Positions 51,856-60,931 of a DNA stretch of 63,565 nucleotides are shown here, one piece after another. The translations under genes and the position numbers were made by a program. The stretch comes from Ignavibacteriota bacterium (GTDB lineage Bacteria > Bacteroidota > Ignavibacteria > Ignavibacteriales > Melioribacteraceae). Positions within the stretch are counted from its first letter, which is position 1, and each line of letters begins with the position of its first letter. The stretch lies in assembly GCA_002698995.1 (NCBI GenBank), contig PAAX01000031.1, positions 1 through 63,565 of the forward strand, written 5' to 3'. A model generated the notes under the pieces. It worked only from the letters and a program-made list of their open reading frames with translations. It searched no databases and was not told the origin of the DNA.

Positions 51856-54528
51856 TTAATCTTTAAATGGATTCTTTTTCTCCGAATCAATACCTAAATC
51901 TTTAGCAGCTTTTTTAACAGTTTCCCATTTAACTGTTCCTTCTTTGGCTAAAGAATACAATGTTGCATAAACTATATGCTTGGTATTTACTTCAAAGAAA
52001 TCTCTTAACTCATCGCGTCCTTCACTTCTGCCAAATCCGAAAGTGCCTAATGTATGTAAAGGACTTGGGAGCCATTTAGAAATTGAATCACCGAGTATCT
52101 GCACATAATCGCTGGCAGAAATGAAAACTCCTTTTTCTCCTTTTGTTATTTCGGCAACATAAGGAAGGTTTGGTTTTTTATTTCCTGAAAGCAAGTTTTC
52201 TCTTTCAGTCTGTAATGCATCCAAATGAAGATTTTTATAAGAAGTAACACTCCAAATATCAGCAGAAACATTATAATCCTTTTCTAAAATATCTTTAGCT
52301 TTAATAACTTCGTTTAGAATAGAGCCGCTTCCCATTAAATGAGCTTTAGCTTTAGAATTCTTTTTGGAAGAATAAAATTTATACATTCCTTTTAGAATTC
52401 CTTCTTTAGTTCCTTTCGGCATTTCAGGCTGAGCATAGTTTTCATTCATAACTGTAATGTAATAGTAAACATCTTCCTGCTTTTCATACATTCTGTAAAT
52501 TCCATCACGAATAATTACAGCTAATTCATAAGCAAATGCAGGATCATAAGTAACTAAATTTGGAATTGAATAAGCAAGAAGGTGTGAATGACCATCTTGA
52601 TGCTGAAGACCTTCACCCGAGAGAGTTGTGCGTCCTGCTGTTGCACCAACCATAAAACCTTTACATCTCATATCAGCAGCAGCCCAAGCCAAATCACCAA
52701 TTCTTTGGAATCCGAACATTGAGTAATATGTAAAGAAAGGAATTGTGCTTATTCCGTGAGTAGCATAAGAAGTACCGGCAGCAATAAATGAGGACATTGA
52801 TCCGGCTTCAGTAATTCCTTCTTCTAAAATTTGACCGTTTACAGCTTCTTTATAATAAAGCAGACTGTCTCTATCTACCGGTTCGTAAAGCTGACCGACA
52901 TGAGAGTAAATACCAATCTGGCGGAATAAAGCTTCCATACCAAATGTTCTGGCTTCATCCGGTACTATTGGAACAATTAATTTTCCAACTTCTTTATCTT
53001 TCAATAATTTGGTTAATATTCTTACATAAACCATTGTTGTTGAAACTTCTCTTCCGTCAGTTCCTTTATAAAACTCTTCAAATAATTCCTCGGAAGGAGT
53101 TTGTATTGGCTGATGCTTAACAACTCTTTTAGGAACATAACCACCTAATTCTTTTCTTCTTTGCTTTAGATAAGTAATTTCAGGTGAATCTTCGGCAGGT
53201 CTGTAAAATGGAGCAGAAGCAATATCTTCATCTGATATTGGAATTCCAAATCTTGTACGGAATTCCCTTAATTCATCTTCATTTAATTTTTTCTGCTGGT
53301 GAGTAATATTTTTTCCTTCACCTGCTTCACCTAAACCGTAGCCTTTAACTGTTTTAGCAAGAATTACAGTAGGTTTTCCTGTATTTTCAACAGCAGCTTT
53401 ATAAGCGGCATAAACTTTTTCGGGATCATGTCCGCCTCGTTTCATTCTTGCAAGCTGCTCATCGGAAAACTGCTCAATTAATTCCTGCAGCTCTGGGTAT
53501 TTACCGAAGAAATGTTTTCTAATATATGAACCTCCTTCAACAATATATTTCTGAGATTCACCATCAATCATTTCATTCATTCTTTTTGTCAGAAGTCCGG
53601 TTTTATCAGCATCCAATAAAGGATCCCAGTCACTTCCCCAAATTACTTTAATAACATTCCAGCCGGCACCTCTAAAAACAGCTTCCAGTTCTTGAACAAT
53701 ATTACCGTTCCCTCTAACGGGTCCGTCTAATCTTTGCAGGTTGCAATTTATAACAAAAATCAAATTGTCTAATTTTTCTCTAGCAGCAAGTGAAATAGCC
53801 CCCAAAGTTTCAGGTTCATCAGTTTCACCATCACCTAAAAATGCCCAAACTTTTGTATCGGATTTTGGTTTAAGTTCTCTGTCTTCTAAATATCTGTTAA
53901 ATCTGGCTTGATAAATAGCTTGAATGGGACCTAATCCCATTGATACTGTTGGGAATTCCCAGAAATCGGGCATTAGCCATGGATGAGGATATGATGAAAG
54001 TCCTCGTCCTTTCTGGAGTTCACGTCTAAAGTTTTCTAATTCTTCTTTTGATAATCTTCCTTCTAGAAAAGCTCTTGCATAAATACCTGGAGCAGCATGC
54101 CCTTGGAAATAAATAATATCTCCTTCTTTATTATTATCTTTTCCTTTAAAGAAATGATTAAAAGCAATTTCATATAAAGTTGCAGCAGAAGCATAAGTAG
54201 AAATATGTCCACCTATTCCCGCTAATTCTTTATTAGCTCTTACAACCATCGCCATTGCATTCCATCTGATCAAAGATTTTATTCTTCTCTCAATTTCTCT
54301 TCCTCCCGGAAAATGAGGTTGTTTTTCTTTTGGTATTGTATTTATATATGGTGTGTTTGCAGTAAAAGGAAGTTCAACACCGGCTTCGTGTGCATAGGTA
54401 TCTAAATCGTGCAAAAGTTGTCTAACTCTTTCGGGACCTCCACTTTGCAGTATATACTCTAAAGATTCAAGCCATTCGCGGGTTTCAAGTTCCTCTAATG
54501 ACATATCATTATTTTTACTATCTGACAT
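51856..54528 (-). CDS. aceE: Pyruvate dehydrogenase E1, homodimeric type
   Basis: The 890-residue thiamine-diphosphate enzyme is of the large single-chain (AceE) type, decarboxylating pyruvate and acetylating E2. The ThDP/Mg motif GDGETDEPETLGAISLAAREKLDNLIFVINCN is present, as are EGGSYIRKHFFG and TVKGYGLGEAGEGKNITHQQKK. Later segments are TEAGSMSSFIAAGTSY and GRTTLSGEGLQHQDGHSHL. Length matches E. coli AceE. AGGAA precedes the ATG. It is first in the operon aceE-aceF-lpd with a TATCTTTG promoter box about 70 bases upstream. Confidence 0.96.
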   Translation of the reverse strand: MSDSKNNDMSLEELETREWLESLEYILQSGGPERVRQLLHDLDTYAHEAGVELPFTANTPYINTIPKEKQPHFPGGREIERRIKSLIRWNAMAMVVRANKELAGIGGHISTYASAATLYEIAFNHFFKGKDNNKEGDIIYFQGHAAPGIYARAFLEGRLSKEELENFRRELQKGRGLSSYPHPWLMPDFWEFPTVSMGLGPIQAIYQARFNRYLEDRELKPKSDTKVWAFLGDGETDEPETLGAISLAAREKLDNLIFVINCNLQRLDGPVRGNGNIVQELEAVFRGAGWNVIKVIWGSDWDPLLDADKTGLLTKRMNEMIDGESQKYIVEGGSYIRKHFFGKYPELQELIEQFSDEQLARMKRGGHDPEKVYAAYKAAVENTGKPTVILAKTVKGYGLGEAGEGKNITHQQKKLNEDELREFRTRFGIPISDEDIASAPFYRPAEDSPEITYLKQRRKELGGYVPKRVVKHQPIQTPSEELFEEFYKGTDGREVSTTMVYVRILTKLLKDKEVGKLIVPIVPDEARTFGMEALFRQIGIYSHVGQLYEPVDRDSLLYYKEAVNGQILEEGITEAGSMSSFIAAGTSYATHGISTIPFFTYYSMFGFQRIGDLAWAAADMRCKGFMVGATAGRTTLSGEGLQHQDGHSHLLAYSIPNLVTYDPAFAYELAVIIRDGIYRMYEKQEDVYYYITVMNENYAQPEMPKGTKEGILKGMYKFYSSKKNSKAKAHLMGSGSILNEVIKAKDILEKDYNVSADIWSVTSYKNLHLDALQTERENLLSGNKKPNLPYVAEITKGEKGVFISASDYVQILGDSISKWLPSPLHTLGTFGFGRSEGRDELRDFFEVNTKHIVYATLYSLAKEGTVKWETVKKAAKDLGIDSEKKNPFKD

Positions 54529-54598
54529 AATTTATTCCTTTATGATTTACAATTTTCATTCATTTTTAGATTTTATTTTATCGCCCTTTACAGAAATG

Positions 54599-54606
54599 CA
54601 AAGATA
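54599..54606 (-). promoter_or_regulatory. Predicted -7 box of the PDH operon
   Basis: TATCTTTG on the minus strand matches TAnnTTTG exactly, 71 bases before the aceE start. No clear TTTG lies at the expected upstream distance, so this is a partial match. Confidence 0.45.
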
Positions 54607-54726
54607 CAAAATTATTATGATTTTTGTTTGGTCTTTAGTTAATAGTTGAAAGGATTGGAGAGCTAAAAAAGTTTCATTTCAGCAGAATTTCAAAGGATAT
54701 TTGGCTCTTTTGAATAAATAGAAGAA

Positions 54727-54764
54727 AAGGGACCGAATTAAATGTCTCATTAAATCAGTCCCTT
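54727..54764 (-). terminator. Stem-loop terminator of the barrel gene
   Basis: AAGGGAC (54727-54733) and GTCCCTT (54758-54764) pair around a 24-base spacer, and on the minus strand TTTTCTTCTATTT follows. It lies just past the stop of the gene at 54773. The loop is long, so this is moderate. Confidence 0.5.
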
Positions 54765-54772
54765 AAAAAATA

Positions 54773-55816
54773 TTAATAACCGAAGGATAATCCTACAGAT
54801 ACAGTATTAACCGAAGCCAATTTATAATCAACATTCAGTTTCATAATAAAAATATCAAAGGTGGCACCTAAAGTAAAAGCAGCGCTGTTTTCCCCTTCGC
54901 TCTCAAAGTTAATTGGCACTGCAATATCTCCAGCAGGAGAAGTAAAAATTCTATTATATGAAAGTTTTGTGGAAGATGATTCAAATGTTAATCCGGCATA
55001 AGGAGTTACAGAAATACCGGCACCGAATTGCTTGCTGGCAATTATTCCGAATTGAGATGCCGAAGCTACAAATAAAGAACCAACTTCAAGTGATTGATAG
55101 AAATATCCGACTGCTAAATCTAATGGAAGTGGATTCTTCAACCATACGCCCGGATTGTGCATAATACCAAATCCGAACATACTAAATTTGCCGAGATCAG
55201 AAATTTCAATTTCCGGGAAATATCTAAATGCTACATCAGTTCCGAAAACAGTACCAAGATTAAGCTGAGCACTTGGCTGTGGGAGAATTGGAATTTCATC
55301 TAAAAATCCTGATACTCCTGTTAGCTGAACAGAATACTCGCCAACTACCTGCCCTTGAATTGTTTCTCCTGGAAACTTAACTTCTAATACATCATTTTTA
55401 TTACCTACAATAGTTGGACCGGAAAACTGAACAGAAAATTCTGTTGCCATCATTTCTGCTTTAACTTGATTATACATTGCTGTGCCAGGTTGAAGACTAG
55501 ATGCATTCTGTAAAATCATATCAATCTGTGAGGATGTATAGCGATAAGTTCCGGCTGATGAGAACGATTTATTCTCATCACTAAAGAAAGTACCGGATGC
55601 GCCGATTTTTAATTCAATATTCGGAGTGAATTTTGAAGCCGAAGGAGCGCCGTTAAACCAGCCGCTGTTAAGGTTAGCACCAAAAGCTCCAGTTATTGGA
55701 GCAACATAAGCTGATGCACCTGAAGAAGATAAATTAGAAAGAGTCTCCTCTAATGATTGTGCTTTCAATGAAAATAAAAACGACAATGCTAAAAATGCGT
55801 AAGACATTTTTCTCAT
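54773..55816 (-). CDS. Exported barrel-like protein, DUF6588-like
   Basis: The product has 347 residues from ATG 55816, chosen because GAGAGGAAA precedes it (the frame also allows TTG 55831). Signal peptide MRKMSYAFLALSFLFSLKAQ is followed by ETLSNLSSSGASAYVAPITGAFGANLNSGWFNGAP, the conserved opening of a Bacteroidota outer-membrane family (DUF6588-like from memory). The rest is alternating beta strands ending VNTVSVGLSFGY. It probably sits in the outer membrane; function is unknown. It has its own promoter and terminator. Confidence 0.7.
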   Translation of the reverse strand: MRKMSYAFLALSFLFSLKAQSLEETLSNLSSSGASAYVAPITGAFGANLNSGWFNGAPSASKFTPNIELKIGASGTFFSDENKSFSSAGTYRYTSSQIDMILQNASSLQPGTAMYNQVKAEMMATEFSVQFSGPTIVGNKNDVLEVKFPGETIQGQVVGEYSVQLTGVSGFLDEIPILPQPSAQLNLGTVFGTDVAFRYFPEIEISDLGKFSMFGFGIMHNPGVWLKNPLPLDLAVGYFYQSLEVGSLFVASASQFGIIASKQFGAGISVTPYAGLTFESSSTKLSYNRIFTSPAGDIAVPINFESEGENSAAFTLGATFDIFIMKLNVDYKLASVNTVSVGLSFGY

Positions 55817-55870
55817 ATAATTTCCTCTCAATATTTAATGACATTATATATTATTTAATTTAAGGCGCAT

Positions 55871-55900
55871 CAAATATATAGTTTTAATGGAATAAAGCAA
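55871..55900 (-). promoter_or_regulatory. Predicted Bacteroidota-type promoter
   Basis: On the minus strand TTG (55900-55898) is followed after 19 bases by TATATTTG (55878-55871), a full match to the TTG-N19-TAnnTTTG pattern. Transcription of the barrel gene would start near 55864, about 48 bases before its ATG. Confidence 0.6.
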
Positions 55901-56047
55901 TTAATTAATTGTGTTAGCTAGCTCACTATCAATGTATTCCAAACAATTTTTTGTTGCTTAAATAGAGTTATTAAGTTAGATTAAACGCTATAATAAAATA
56001 GACATCTAGTAAACCATAACAACATAAAATCACATCGGAGGGTGTAT

Positions 56048-56704
56048 ATGAAAAAAGCACTACCAATTTTCATAATTCTGTTTTCTTTATTTTTGCTGCC
56101 CCAGAAAAACACAGCACAAGATTATGCTGCAGCTCTTAAAATCAATACCTTAGGTATTAGCGCAGAGGCAATGCGATCATTCGGACCAAACTTTAACGCA
56201 AGATTAGGAATTGCATTTTTTAGTTATTCTGCCGACGGCGGCGGGGGTACAGGAGATGATTATAAGTACTCCGGAGCTTTAGATTTATTTTCTATTTCTG
56301 CTTTGGCAGATTATTTCCCATGGGAAAGAGGATTTAGAATTTCTGCCGGATTTTTAATTAACTTAAATAAAGCTACTGCAGAAATGACTCCAACTAAAAC
56401 TTATATTGTTGGAGGAGACCAATATACTCCGGATAAATTAGGAACAATGAATGCAACCGTAGATTTCAATAAAATTGCTCCTTATATCGGTATTGGATTC
56501 GGTAATCCAACAGCAGGAGATTCAGGTTTAGGTTTTACTTTTGATATTGGTACCGTTTATCAAGGTGCTCCATCTGTAGATCTTGAAGCAACCGGATTAA
56601 TTTCACCTTCAGCATCTCCGGAACAAGAAGCACTTATTGAAGATAATTTGAATTGGTTTAAATGGTATCCTGTAGTTTCATTTGGCTTAACATACAAGTT
56701 TTAA
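56048..56704 (+). CDS. Exported outer-membrane barrel-like protein
   Basis: The product has 218 residues from ATG 56048, preceded by CGGAGGG. A signal peptide (MKKALPIFIILFSLFLLPQKNTAQ) is followed by LKINTLGISAEAMRSFGPNFNARLGIAFFSYS and further amphipathic strands ending VSFGLTYKF, the usual aromatic terminus of an outer-membrane barrel. It resembles porin-like proteins of unknown role. A lipoprotein gene follows within 18 bases, so they form an operon. Confidence 0.72.
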   Translation: MKKALPIFIILFSLFLLPQKNTAQDYAAALKINTLGISAEAMRSFGPNFNARLGIAFFSYSADGGGGTGDDYKYSGALDLFSISALADYFPWERGFRISAGFLINLNKATAEMTPTKTYIVGGDQYTPDKLGTMNATVDFNKIAPYIGIGFGNPTAGDSGLGFTFDIGTVYQGAPSVDLEATGLISPSASPEQEALIEDNLNWFKWYPVVSFGLTYKF

Positions 56705-56722
56705 TTGGGAGAATATATTATT

Positions 56723-58348
56723 ATGAATACTTACAAAAAACTATTTACAATATTAACCGGAATTGCAATTATTATTACGGCATTTGCAATACAAAGCTGT
56801 GATATTAAAAGTCCGGTTGAAGGCGTTACCGTTAGAATAAAAAATATTCCTCGAACAACAACCGTAAGAGTTGAATTTATTGATCAGAATGTTGGTCAAT
56901 TGGTTACTTCTCCATTAAATGTTAGTTTCGGCGGATTAGATGCAGCAAAAGTTATTTCAACTACAAACGAACCTTTAGCTAGCACAAGTACATCAATTGG
57001 TATATTAAACTTCGCTATTGCCGATGATGTAACACCAAGTGCAACTAATCCTGTTGAATTTGTTGTAGTGGTAAAATCAAACAATTATTTGGCTACTTCT
57101 AAAAGAATTATTGTTACTAAACCCGGTGCTAACGGATTTACTGTAAATATGGTAAATCTTAATACAAATATTCCCGGTGTAACTTCAAATGCAGTTTCTA
57201 ATGCCGGCTCTACAAATTCAACAACCGGTACATCTGCTGCAATAGTAGCAAGTTCTTCTACTTCAAGTTCTGCAGTTAGCGCAAGAGTTACAGTTCCAAG
57301 CGGAACAATATTAAGAGACGCAAATGGAAATGCTCTTTCCGGAACTGTTGCTACAAGAGTAACTTATTTTGATGCAACCGAACCAGCTTCTTTGGCATCT
57401 TTCCCGGGTGGATTTGCAATTAGAGATGTTGATAACAACGTTGGTAACTTTGTAAGTGCCGGATTTGCAGCAATCGATATGTCTGTAAATGGTGTGGAAG
57501 TAGAATCATTCAGCAAAAATGTTGATGTTCAACTAGATATTAATCCGAATACAATTAATCCGGAAACTGGCGTAAAAATAAAAGCTGGTGATCAACTTCC
57601 TCTTTGGAGTTATGATGAAGATACCGGTTCTTGGAAAAATGAAGGAACTTATACTGTAACTGCTTCTAACGGACCGGACAGAAAATTAACAATCAGAAAA
57701 ACTGATATGACTCACCTTTCATGGTGGAATATGGATTGGTTTTATGATGGATGTTACAACACTAACGTTAAAATTGCCGTTGACGGCGGATGCTGGCAAT
57801 GGTTATACTTAGTTGTTGAATTCCAAACTCCTCAACCAGATGTTCAATGGGGTTATTTATATAACGGTTATGTTTATTCTTATGATCCTGTATTGAATTT
57901 AATGAATGTTCCCGATAACAGACCAGTTACTATAAGAGCTTTCCAAGGCTGGAATGATTATTATAATTATTATTACAACGGTGTTGATAATAATGTTGGC
58001 GTACTTAATGTTGACGATTTATGTCAAACTCAAGACATAACCTATACATTACAGGCAGCTACAAATCAAACCGGCGATAATATAGACGTATTTATCAGAG
58101 GTGTTTGTCCAAACGGTAACGTTTTGGATGAAGGTACTCTTGATGTAGAAATATTTAAGAATGGATACTGGCAGTTAGCAGGAAGAATTGTTGACGGATT
58201 TATTCGTCTTAACTGTTTACAAATCGGTCAAGAATATCAGTTCAGAGTTTATTATGACGGTGAATATTACACTGAATCATATACAATAACTTCTACAACT
58301 GAAAATATTGACATTGACCTTCCTGGTGATAATGAATTCTGTGAATAA
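56723..58348 (+). CDS. Large surface lipoprotein, unknown function
   Basis: The product has 541 residues from ATG 56723 (GGGAGA upstream). The lipobox AIQSC at the end of a signal sequence marks it as a lipoprotein, followed by SPVEGVTVRIKNIP. The middle has a Ser/Thr-rich linker (TTGTSAAIVASSSTSSSAVSA) and a beta-sandwich-like region (VPSGTILRDANGNALSGTVATRVTYFDAT). The C-terminal part is rich in Tyr, Trp and Asn. The order resembles carbohydrate- or surface-binding lipoproteins, but no domain is recognised with certainty. It is co-transcribed with the barrel protein upstream and is likely its partner in the outer membrane. Confidence 0.65.
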   Translation: MNTYKKLFTILTGIAIIITAFAIQSCDIKSPVEGVTVRIKNIPRTTTVRVEFIDQNVGQLVTSPLNVSFGGLDAAKVISTTNEPLASTSTSIGILNFAIADDVTPSATNPVEFVVVVKSNNYLATSKRIIVTKPGANGFTVNMVNLNTNIPGVTSNAVSNAGSTNSTTGTSAAIVASSSTSSSAVSARVTVPSGTILRDANGNALSGTVATRVTYFDATEPASLASFPGGFAIRDVDNNVGNFVSAGFAAIDMSVNGVEVESFSKNVDVQLDINPNTINPETGVKIKAGDQLPLWSYDEDTGSWKNEGTYTVTASNGPDRKLTIRKTDMTHLSWWNMDWFYDGCYNTNVKIAVDGGCWQWLYLVVEFQTPQPDVQWGYLYNGYVYSYDPVLNLMNVPDNRPVTIRAFQGWNDYYNYYYNGVDNNVGVLNVDDLCQTQDITYTLQAATNQTGDNIDVFIRGVCPNGNVLDEGTLDVEIFKNGYWQLAGRIVDGFIRLNCLQIGQEYQFRVYYDGEYYTESYTITSTTENIDIDLPGDNEFCE

Positions 58349-58371
58349 TTTTTGTTAATCTTTTCATATAC

Positions 58372-58404
58372 AGAAAAGCCATTTCGCAATGAAATGGCTT
58401 TTCT
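58372..58404 (+). terminator. Strong rho-independent terminator
   Basis: A perfect 14-bp stem (AGAAAAGCCATTTC with GAAATGGCTTTTCT) around GCAAT is followed by TTTTTTA. It separates the lipoprotein gene from the convergent recN gene. Confidence 0.88.
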
Positions 58405-58430
58405 TTTTTAAAGTGATTTACTGTTTATCT

Positions 58431-60137
58431 TTATTTCAAACCCATTAATTCTTTAGCCCCTTTTAATGCAGATTCTGTTACCTGATCGCCGCTCATTAGC
58501 TTTGCAACTTCTTCTATTTTCTCTTTATCATCTAATTTTCTTATTGAACTTACAACTCTGTCATTTTCCTTAGTCTTAAATACAGCATAATGATTCTTAG
58601 AGAGTGCTGCAATTTGAGGAAGATGTGTAATCGCAATTATCTGATGAAATTCAGATAATGACTTCAAAGTTTCACCGACTTTTTGTGCAATTCTTCCGCT
58701 TACTCCCGTATCAATTTCATCAAAAATTAGAAGAGGAAGCTTATCATTTTTTGCTAAAATTGTTTTAAAAGCCAGCATAATTCTGGATACTTCTCCACCC
58801 GAGGCAACTTTGGCAAGTGGTTTTGGATCTTCCCCAATATTTGTGGAAATATAAAATTCAATTTCGTCAATTCCATTTGAATCAAATACATATTTTTGAT
58901 TTTTTGCAATCAAATATTTTTCACTGTTCGCAGCTGGATTATTATTTGCAATCCTTACTTCAAAATTTGAATCGGAGATACCAAGATTTTTAAGAGAAGC
59001 TTCAATACCTGACTTAATTTCTTTTGAAACATCCTTTCTTTTTTGATTGATCAATAATGCCTTTTCGCCGGCATTAAATCTGAGTTTATTGATTTCCGTT
59101 TCCAAATCTTTAATTTTTTCTTCAAAGTTAGATGAGAAATCATATTCAGTTCCAATTTTTTCTCTATGTTCTAAAACAGCTTTTAAGGAACCGCCGTATT
59201 TTTTGATTAGTAATTTTATTGCATTTAATCTTTCCCGCATAAAATCCAGTCTTTCCGGATCAAGATCAATTTTATCTCTATAGCTTCTGATATTTTGTGC
59301 TATTTCACTTAATAAAGATAAAGCTGATTCAAAACTTTCATCAACTGAAATGAAAGACTTATCAATTAAGGTCAATTGTTCCAAATCATTTTTTACGTGT
59401 CCCAATGCATCATATAAATTTTCATCCGAATCATATAATCTGTCATAAATGCCATTTGTCAATTCCAAAAGTTTCTCAGCATTCTCTAGTATGTTTAATT
59501 CTTCCTCAATTTGTTCATCTTCATTTTCTAACGGTGCTACTGCATCTATTTCCTTTATCTGAAATTCGTACAACTCATTTTTTTCTTTTAGCGATTTTTC
59601 CTTTTTCCTTAAATCATTCAGATTACTTATTCGATCATTCAATCGATTAATTATTTCTCTAAATTCATTAATTATATTTTGATAATCTCCAAAATCATCA
59701 AGCATTTCAATATGAGTTTCTGTTCGCAATAAAGATTGATGTTCATGCTGTCCATGAAGATCAACTAGCAATTCCCCTATTTCTTTAATTAAACTTAATT
59801 GAACAGGAGTATCATTAAGGAAACATCTATTTGAACCCTTAACCGAAACTTCTCTTCTTACAATTAACTCATCTAAAAATTCTATTTCATTTTCCGAAAG
59901 TAATTTTTCTACCTTTTTATTTTTTGTTACATCAAAAATTCCTTCAATTACAGATTTCTGCGCACCTTTCCTTACCACTTCAGTCACAGCCCTATTGCCT
60001 AGAATTAAACCAAGAGCATCAATTAATATTGATTTACCGGCACCGGTTTCACCGGTAATAATATTGAGCCCTTTCCCAAATTCAACATTAATATTTTCTA
60101 TTAACGCATAATCTTTAATTTGAAGTGAGATTAACAT
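58431..60137 (-). CDS. recN: DNA repair protein RecN
   Basis: The 568-residue SMC-like ATPase acts in double-strand break repair. Walker A GETGAGKS is near residue 35 and Walker B LLIFDEIDTGVSGRIA near 470. ABC signature-like KVASGGEVSRIMLAFKTI and the D/H-loop ITHLPQIAALS are in place, with a coiled-coil hinge region between. The N-terminal LISLQIKDYALIENINVEFGKGLNIITGETG is diagnostic. Length is normal. It is divergent from the tRNA gene. Confidence 0.95.
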   Translation of the reverse strand: MLISLQIKDYALIENINVEFGKGLNIITGETGAGKSILIDALGLILGNRAVTEVVRKGAQKSVIEGIFDVTKNKKVEKLLSENEIEFLDELIVRREVSVKGSNRCFLNDTPVQLSLIKEIGELLVDLHGQHEHQSLLRTETHIEMLDDFGDYQNIINEFREIINRLNDRISNLNDLRKKEKSLKEKNELYEFQIKEIDAVAPLENEDEQIEEELNILENAEKLLELTNGIYDRLYDSDENLYDALGHVKNDLEQLTLIDKSFISVDESFESALSLLSEIAQNIRSYRDKIDLDPERLDFMRERLNAIKLLIKKYGGSLKAVLEHREKIGTEYDFSSNFEEKIKDLETEINKLRFNAGEKALLINQKRKDVSKEIKSGIEASLKNLGISDSNFEVRIANNNPAANSEKYLIAKNQKYVFDSNGIDEIEFYISTNIGEDPKPLAKVASGGEVSRIMLAFKTILAKNDKLPLLIFDEIDTGVSGRIAQKVGETLKSLSEFHQIIAITHLPQIAALSKNHYAVFKTKENDRVVSSIRKLDDKEKIEEVAKLMSGDQVTESALKGAKELMGLK

Positions 60138-60192
60138 TTTAATCCAAAATTTTTATGCAAAGTTAAGAGTAAGTATTAATTTCTCCAAAAAG

Positions 60193-60224
60193 TTTGACAA
60201 TCTCATTTAACAATCATATATTTA
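60193..60224 (+). promoter_or_regulatory. Predicted promoter of the initiator tRNA
   Basis: TTTGACA (60193-60199) and TATATTTAG (60217-60225) are spaced by 20 bases, close to TTTG-N20-TAnnTTTG. Transcription would start about 40 bases before the tRNA. Confidence 0.5.
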
Positions 60225-60273
60225 GAGTCCTTATGGAAATGAGTTCTTAAAAAGATTGACATAGATATTACAT

Positions 60274-60346
<73 letters not shown>

Positions 60347-60354
60347 CAACAAAA

Positions 60355-60380
60355 AGCTCGATTATTTATTTAATCGGGCT
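60355..60380 (+). terminator. Terminator after tRNA-fMet
   Basis: AGCTCGATTA pairs with TAATCGGGCT (one G:T) around TTTATT, followed by a run of eight T. Confidence 0.75.
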
Positions 60381-60399
60381 TTTTTTTATTTTAAAGAGT

Positions 60400-60651
60400 A
60401 TGGGTAAATATTTTGTATATATAATTAAAAGTAAAGAAGGTTTTAGATATACTGGCTTTACTGAAGACCTTGAAAAACGAATTAAAGAACATAATAATAA
60501 GGAATTATCATTTTGGACTAAAAGAGGCACATTTTGGAAATTAATTTATATTGAAGAGTATGAGAATAAGACAGAAGCCCTAAAAAGAGAAAAATGGTTA
60601 AAAAGCGGAGTAGGAAGAGATTTTTTGAAGAAAAATGTAAGAGGTTATTAA
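60400..60651 (+). CDS. Small GIY-YIG nuclease family protein
   Basis: The 83-residue single-domain protein starts at ATG 60400 (the frame runs back into the tRNA and must not be used). GIY-YIG features are F5-V6-Y7-I8-I9, the second motif Y17-T18-G19, basic residues and H31 in the alpha helix, and E59 in the EALKREKWLKSG end. Such proteins are related to UvrC and homing endonucleases and cut one or both DNA strands. It sits directly behind the tRNA terminator and is followed by a second partial tRNA 3' end, so it looks like a nuclease that lodged itself at this tRNA gene. No interacting gene is present. Confidence 0.85.
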   Translation: MGKYFVYIIKSKEGFRYTGFTEDLEKRIKEHNNKELSFWTKRGTFWKLIYIEEYENKTEALKREKWLKSGVGRDFLKKNVRGY

Positions 60652-60652
60652 A

Positions 60653-60695
60653 AAGGTTGCAGGTTCAATCCGCCGCGGCGGACTAGCCCCGCTAC
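60653..60695 (+). repeat. Partial duplicate of the tRNA 3' end
   Basis: AAGGTTGCAGGTTCAA and GCCCCGCTAC copy the tRNA bases from the variable loop to the end of the acceptor (AAGGTTTCAGGTTCAA ... CCCCGCTAC). The T-arm 3' side is replaced by the 14-base palindrome TCCGCCGCGGCGGA (60669-60682) plus CTA. No 5' half exists, so it is not a functional tRNA. With the real tRNA it brackets the GIY-YIG gene. Confidence 0.75.
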
Positions 60696-60700
60696 TACAT

Positions 60701-60731
60701 AAAGCCCGTTTTCACTTTGAATTCGGGCTTT
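60701..60731 (+). terminator. Terminator after the GIY-YIG gene
   Basis: AAAGCCCG (60701-60708) pairs with CGGGCTTT (60724-60731) around a 15-base loop, followed by TTTTATG. Confidence 0.7.
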
Positions 60732-60876
60732 TTTTATGTCCAATTGTAATTTTTGAGTAATATTTGTGTAAGAAAATGACAACATAAAAAGTTGCGTTTT
60801 TGCGCTGAAAACGAAGCCTAGTTGACAGTGAGTTGATACTAAAAATGAGCATATTCAATTAAGTATTGAAGTTAAA

Positions 60877-60902
60877 AAAAGCCCCGCCGAAGCAGAGCTT
60901 TT
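60877..60902 (-). terminator. Terminator of the YCF48-like gene
   Basis: On the minus strand AAAAGCTCTGC and GCGGGGCTTTT form an 11-bp stem (two G:T) capped by the stable TTCG tetraloop and followed by TTTAAC. It lies 30 bases past the stop of the gene at 60932. Confidence 0.8.
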
Positions 60903-60931
60903 CTAAAATGCTAAGAATTTTATTTTCTTGT

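Noticed and set aside
60255-60262. TTGACA just before the tRNA as its -35 box
   Set aside because: It lies only about 15 bases from the tRNA 5' end, leaving no space for a second box; the 60193-60225 pair fits better.
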